The translations under genes and the position numbers were made by a program. Below the pieces are notes generated by a model, which was not told where the DNA came from, made no database searches, and worked only from the letters and a program-made list of their open reading frames with translations. 64,000 nt of DNA from VXNE01 sp963664635 (GTDB lineage: Bacteria; Pseudomonadota; Gammaproteobacteria; Pseudomonadales; Azotimanducaceae): the NCBI GenBank assembly GCA_963664635.1, contig OY761542.1:3658001-3722000 (forward strand), in the 5' to 3' direction. Of the stretch, positions 60,301 to 64,000 are shown one piece after another. The first letter of the stretch is position 1; every line of letters starts with the position of its first letter.

Positions 60301-61931
60301 GGGTGGGCGGCCACTTCGCCGCGCTCCTCGGCGACGGTCTACACATCGGCACGCAGGTGCGGGACCCGGCATTGGCCCACGCGGAGGTCGCCGACGGCCG
60401 GCTGACCGTCCGTCCCGGCCCCTCCGGCGGTCGGACCATCGTGACGGTGACCGGGACGGACGAGGATCGGCGAAGAGCGACCGTGACGTTCGCCCTGACC
60501 CTGCGGGGTGCGGTCTTCGCGTCGACGTTCCCGGCCGCGGCGGATCCGTTCCGACAGGGTTTCATGCGCGTCATCAACCGCACGCTCGCGACGGCTGTCC
60601 TGCGCGTCGATGCCTTCGACACCGGAGGCACGCCAAGGGGCCCGGCCACGCTGGAGGTCGGCGCCGGCCAGGCGGCGCAGTTCAACTCGGACGACCTCGA
60701 GGCCGGCAACCCGGACAAGGGCCTGGCCAACGGCGTCGGGCCAGGGGACGGCGACTGGCGGCTCGCGTTCCCGGACAGCGGCAACACGCAGGTGCTGTCC
60801 TACGTCCGCACGACGGACGGTGTCGTCACGTCCATGCACGAACTCGCACCGATGACGGACGCGGGCTACCGGGTCGTGTTCTTCAACCCGGGCTCCAACC
60901 TGAATCAGGCGAGCCTGCTGCGTCTGATCAATCCGGGATCCGAGCCCGCCGCGGTGACCATCACCGGCATCGACGACGCGGGCGCCTCCCCCGGCGGGGC
61001 CGTGAGCCTCTCTCTCGGGCCCCAGGTTGCCCGCACCCTCTCCGCCCAGGAACTCGAGACCGGCGCGGGCCTCGTCGGTGCGCTCGGCGACGGGGCCGGC
61101 AAGTGGCGCCTGAACGTCGCGGCCGACCGTCCCATCCTCGTGGCGAGCCTGTTGCGCAGCCCAGCCGGGCACCTGACGAACGTGTCGTCGGTGCCCGACA
61201 ACAAGGTGTGGCGCGATGACGGAACGGTGCACGAGGTACCGCTCTTCCTGTCGGCGTCGGAGGCCGCCGCGCGGCAGGGATTCGCGCGCGTCGTCAACCG
61301 GAGCTCCGAGGAGGCGGCGGTACGCATCCAAGCGTGGGACGACAGCGGCGCCCGGCGCCGGCCGATCACGCTCACCGTCGCCGCCGGCGCCGTTGCGCAC
61401 TTCAACTCCACGGACCTCGAGACGGGCAACCTGTCGAAGGGGCTGTCCGGCGGCGTGGGCTCCGGCCAGGGCCACTGGCGGCTGGAACTGTCGAGCGCGG
61501 CGCGCCTCGACATCCTGGCCTACGTCCGCACCGCGGACGGATTCGTGGCCAGCATGCACGGCAAGGTCGCTCCGGCCCCCTCGGGAAGCTACGAGATACC
61601 CACGTTCAACCCCGCCTCCAATCGCGATCAGGCGAGTCTGCTGCGCATCCTCAATCCCGGCGTCTGGGACGCCCGGGTCGCGATCACGGGCGTCGACAAC
61701 GCGGGCAACCGCAGCGGCAACGTCTCCACGACGGTTCCCGCCGGAGGTGTCCTCACGCTCTCCGCGCAGGAGCTCGAGAGCGGCGGCGGCGTGACCGGAA
61801 GACTCGGCGACGGCACGGGCAAGTGGCGGCTCACGGTGACGCCGCAGCGACCGGTACAGGTGATGCACCTGCTGGAGAGCCCGAGCGGGCACCTGACGAA
61901 CCTGTCGACCGGACCCGCTCCGCGTCCGTAG
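57343..61931 (+). pseudogene. LRR surface protein with protease-like domain, frameshifted
   Basis: One protein of about 1528 codons in two frames joined near 58402. Part 1 (from the ATG at 57343): signal peptide (ALARALLTLLVLASAWMPVAL), a beta domain, and a metzincin-like domain with VAHQLGHALGLAHS, where the normal HExxHxxGxxH has Gln instead of Glu. The frame is lost just after it (ADRARPPG in frame 1, EASGAFRWSRGYYV in frame 2). Part 2: Asp-rich calcium-binding repeats (DTDADGFVDAVDAWPDD), SD22-type leucine-rich repeats (about 59000-60250), an Ig/cadherin-like part, then two tandem copies of a ~220-aa domain. A single-base sequencing error could explain the shift, but not the Gln. Confidence 0.75.
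60530..61916 (+). repeat. two tandem copies of a ~220-aa surface domain
   Basis: Domain copies at about 60530-61200 and 61240-61916, with ordered motifs: RQGFxRVINRS, FNSxDLExGNxxKGL, YxRTxDGFVxSMH, FNPxSNxxQASLLRI-NPG, LGDGxGKWRLxV and LLxSPxGHLTNLST. The same domain occurs in the broken gene at 47537-51293. Apparent function: a repeated beta-sandwich at the end of exported proteins. Confidence 0.75.
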
Positions 61932-62195
61932 AGGACGGGCTTGCCGGATACCGCTCTGAACTGCGGTGTCTCGTCAGACGAACCGGTCCAGGCTCGCAAG
62001 CACCGCGGGATCTCCCGCGCGCCGACTGTAGGGCTTTGCGGACCGCACCCGTGCGACATCCGCCGGCGTCGACGCCGCAACACCGCTGCCCCTCGAACGG
62101 GAACCGCGGCTGCGCCGAAGCCGACGCAGGCAGGTCAGCCGGGACGGGCCGCCGCGGGCTACTTCGCCAACGTGGAAGACGCTAGCATTCGCACC

Positions 62196-63386
62196 ATGCC
62201 GACCACCGAACGTTTGCTCTCCCTGATGGCGGACCACGAGTCCGACCGAGTCGAACGGACGGTGTCCACCAACAACACCGACAAGTTCGGGGAGGCGATC
62301 TGTGCATTCGCGAACGACTTCCCCGGCAACGGGCAGCCCGGCTACCTGCTCGTCGGCGTCCAGGACGGCGGCGCGCTCGACGGATTGGAAGTCACGGACC
62401 GGATTCTGCTGCGGCTGGGCGATCTGCGGTCGAACGTCAATCTCGAACCACTGCCCGCGATGACCGTCCAGAAGCATGTCCTCCCGGAAGGCGATGTCGC
62501 CGTCGTCGAAGTGCTTCCCTCGGACTTGCCCCCCGTCCGGTACAAGGGACGCGTCTGGATCCGCGTCGGCCCCTCGAGGCGCGCGGCCAATCGGCAGGAA
62601 GAGCGCCTCCTCGGCGAGCGGCGGACTTCCGCACTGCGATCGTTTGACGCGCGCCCCTGCCCGGACACTTCCGTGGACGATCTGGCGCCCGGGCTGTTCG
62701 TCAACGGCTATCTCCCCGCGGCAGTCGCCCCCGAAATCCTCGCGGAAAACGACCGCGGCCTGCGCGAGCAACTGGCGTCGCTGCGCTTCCACGACCACCG
62801 GACAGACACCCCAACGAACGCGGCGGTACTGCTTTTCGGGAACGACCCACTACACTGGCTGCCGGGCGCATGGATCCAGTTCGTGCGGTGGGCGGGCGAG
62901 ACCATGGGCGCGGACATTCTCGAGGAGAGGCGGTTCAGCGGCGACCTGATCACCGTCCTGCGCGAACTCGACGCGTTCGTTCCTACCCTGCGGCACTCCC
63001 GTCCCGTTTCCGACTCCGCCCTCCGGGAACGGAACGACACGGACTTCCCGATCATCGCCATTCGCGAGCTGCTGCTGAACGCCGTCATGCACAGGACCTA
63101 CGAGTCGAACGCACCCGTACATCTGTACCGGTTTACGGACCGCATCGAGATCCAGAGCCCGGGTGGGCTGTACGGCATGGCATCGCCAGAGAACTTCCCG
63201 ACACGAACCGACTACCGCAATCCCGTGATCGCCGAAGCCATGGCGACACTCGGCTACGTGAACCGCTTCGGCCGCGGCGTCATCCGCGCGCAGGAGGCCC
63301 TTGCACGGAACGGCAATCCGTCCGCCGCATTCGAATTGGCCGATCCCGCGAACGTCCTGGCGGTCATCCGGTCCAAGCCGATATGA
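62196..63386 (+). CDS. AlbA_2/Schlafen-type ATP-binding protein
   Basis: A 396-aa protein with an N-terminal AlbA_2 (Schlafen-like) domain: ERTVSTNNTDKFGEAICAFANDFPGNG, GYLLVGVQDGG and VRYKGRVWIRVGPSRRAANRQEE. The C-terminal half is the HATPase-like part of such regulators (PIIAIRELLLNAVMHRTYES, RFTDRIEIQSPGGL, RFGRGVIRAQEAL). Members are often encoded with defence or mobile genes, but a function cannot be given. The ATG at 62196 was chosen over an open extension to 61941, which lacks composition support. Its TGA overlaps the ATG of the ParA gene, so both are made from one mRNA. Confidence 0.8.
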   Translation: MPTTERLLSLMADHESDRVERTVSTNNTDKFGEAICAFANDFPGNGQPGYLLVGVQDGGALDGLEVTDRILLRLGDLRSNVNLEPLPAMTVQKHVLPEGDVAVVEVLPSDLPPVRYKGRVWIRVGPSRRAANRQEERLLGERRTSALRSFDARPCPDTSVDDLAPGLFVNGYLPAAVAPEILAENDRGLREQLASLRFHDHRTDTPTNAAVLLFGNDPLHWLPGAWIQFVRWAGETMGADILEERRFSGDLITVLRELDAFVPTLRHSRPVSDSALRERNDTDFPIIAIRELLLNAVMHRTYESNAPVHLYRFTDRIEIQSPGGLYGMASPENFPTRTDYRNPVIAEAMATLGYVNRFGRGVIRAQEALARNGNPSAAFELADPANVLAVIRSKPI

Positions 63387-64000
63387 AAGCCATCGCCTTC
63401 TTCAACAACAAGGGCGGCGTCGGCAAGACCACCCTCGTCTATCACCTGGCGTGGATGTACGCGGAACTGGGCGCGTCGGTCGTGGCGGCCGACCTGGACC
63501 CGCAGGCCAACCTCAGCACCATGTTCCTGCCCGAGGACCGGTTGCTGGAACTCTGGCCCGAGGGCCGCCACGACCACAGCATTCTCGGTTCCGTTTCCCC
63601 CATACTGCGCGGCGTCGGCGACCTCGCCGAACCGCATGTCGAACAAGTCACGCTCAATCTCGGGCTGCTCGTCGGGGACCTCGGCCTGTCCCGTTTCGAA
63701 GCCAGGCTGTCTTCCGCATGGCCCGATTGCATGAACCGGGACGAGGCGGCCTTTCGGGTCGAGTCGGCCTTCCATCGGGTGCTTGCCCGGGCGACGGACC
63801 AACGCCAGGCCGATGTCGTCCTGGTCGATGTCGGTCCCAATCTCGGCGCCATCAACCGGGCCGCGATCATCGCCGCCAACCACGTCGTGTTCCCGCTGGC
63901 GCCCGACCTTTTTTCCCTCCAGGGCCTGCAGAACATCGGGCCGACTCTCAACGACTGGCGCGAGCAGTGGCGGGACCGTCTGGATCGGCGGCCCCCGGAC
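63383..64000 (+). CDS. ParA-family ATPase (3' end outside window)
   Basis: The first 206 residues of a ParA/Soj-type deviant Walker ATPase. MKAIAFFNNKGGVGKTTLVYHLAWMYAELG is the Walker A motif with the signature Lys; VVAADLDPQANLSTMFLP and VVLVDVGPNLGAINRAAIIAANHVVFPLAPDLFSLQGLQ cover the switch regions. ParA proteins move or position DNA or complexes using ATP; stand-alone ones paired with other ATPases also occur in conflict systems. The ATG overlaps the stop of the AlbA_2 gene (ATGA). The ORF runs off the end, so partner genes such as ParB are not visible. Confidence 0.88.
   Translation, partial: MKAIAFFNNKGGVGKTTLVYHLAWMYAELGASVVAADLDPQANLSTMFLPEDRLLELWPEGRHDHSILGSVSPILRGVGDLAEPHVEQVTLNLGLLVGDLGLSRFEARLSSAWPDCMNRDEAAFRVESAFHRVLARATDQRQADVVLVDVGPNLGAINRAAIIAANHVVFPLAPDLFSLQGLQNIGPTLNDWREQWRDRLDRRPPD

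Overview
The window is 64 kb of very GC-rich bacterial chromosome, most likely from a gammaproteobacterium. The evidence is a perfect CTGT-N8-ACAG LexA operator of the gamma/betaproteobacterial type at 36976-36991, a PdsR/PdsS-type two-component pair of the proteobacterial dedicated sortase group, an MbnP/MbnH copper pair, and gene families common in uncultured marine or host-associated lineages (Uma2, leishmanolysin-like and LRR surface proteins). The species cannot be named. No tRNA, rRNA, CRISPR array or replication origin was seen.

Layout. 1-2.6 kb: end of an oxidosqualene-type cyclase followed by squalene synthase. 2.6-6.0 kb: aldehyde dehydrogenase, then a VOC dioxygenase/serine hydrolase pair whose 3' end carries a duplicated 61-bp two-hairpin repeat. 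6.0-11.8 kb: a segmental duplication (Uma2 nuclease plus DsbA-type isomerase) split by a nested mobile region, namely an IS1182-like remnant with 20-bp terminal inverted repeats holding an IS110-family element. 11.8-17.3 kb: sirtuin and a 1180-aa secreted FG-GAP/LRR/leishmanolysin-like protein. 17.7-25.6 kb: VWA protein, phosphotransferase, NadR-like kinase, HicB-like antitoxin, PdsRS, and a 97-aa/IrrE-peptidase cassette. 25.6-33 kb: MBL hydrolase, an unusual Ser/Thr kinase coupled to a MORN protein, and pyruvate kinase. The MORN and pyruvate kinase genes are separated by an apparently inserted HATPase/STAS gene next to a partial pyk duplicate. 33-37 kb: an SOS-regulated FAN1-like nuclease and DinG/XPD-like helicase operon. 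37-44.4 kb: enoyl-CoA hydratase, HpcH/HpaI aldolase, acyl-CoA synthetase, 2-hydroxyacid dehydrogenase and a VapBC module. 44.4-47.5 kb: phosphopantetheinyl transferase, a DUF2235 hydrolase and two CCDC90/DUF1640-like coiled-coil proteins (a third lies at 56.6 kb). 47.5-53.4 kb: a broken choice-of-anchor-B protein and the MbnP/MbnH pair. 53.7-56.3 kb: a GT-D glycosyltransferase and two sulfotransferases. 57.3-61.9 kb: a frameshifted protease-like/LRR surface protein with a substituted active site. 62.2-64 kb: an AlbA_2/Schlafen-type ATP-binding protein coupled to a truncated ParA.

Genes that plausibly work together: cyclase with squalene synthase (triterpenoid or sterol precursors); FAN1-like nuclease with helicase under LexA (DNA-damage repair); MbnH oxidising MbnP (periplasmic copper); PdsS sensing to PdsR; and the large surface proteins, two of which share a duplicated C-terminal domain. 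Three large genes or insertions show decay or rearrangement (the anchor-B gene, the HQxxH protease gene, the pyk duplicate), so the region is genomically active. All functions are homology-based readings made by eye; none was tested by database search.
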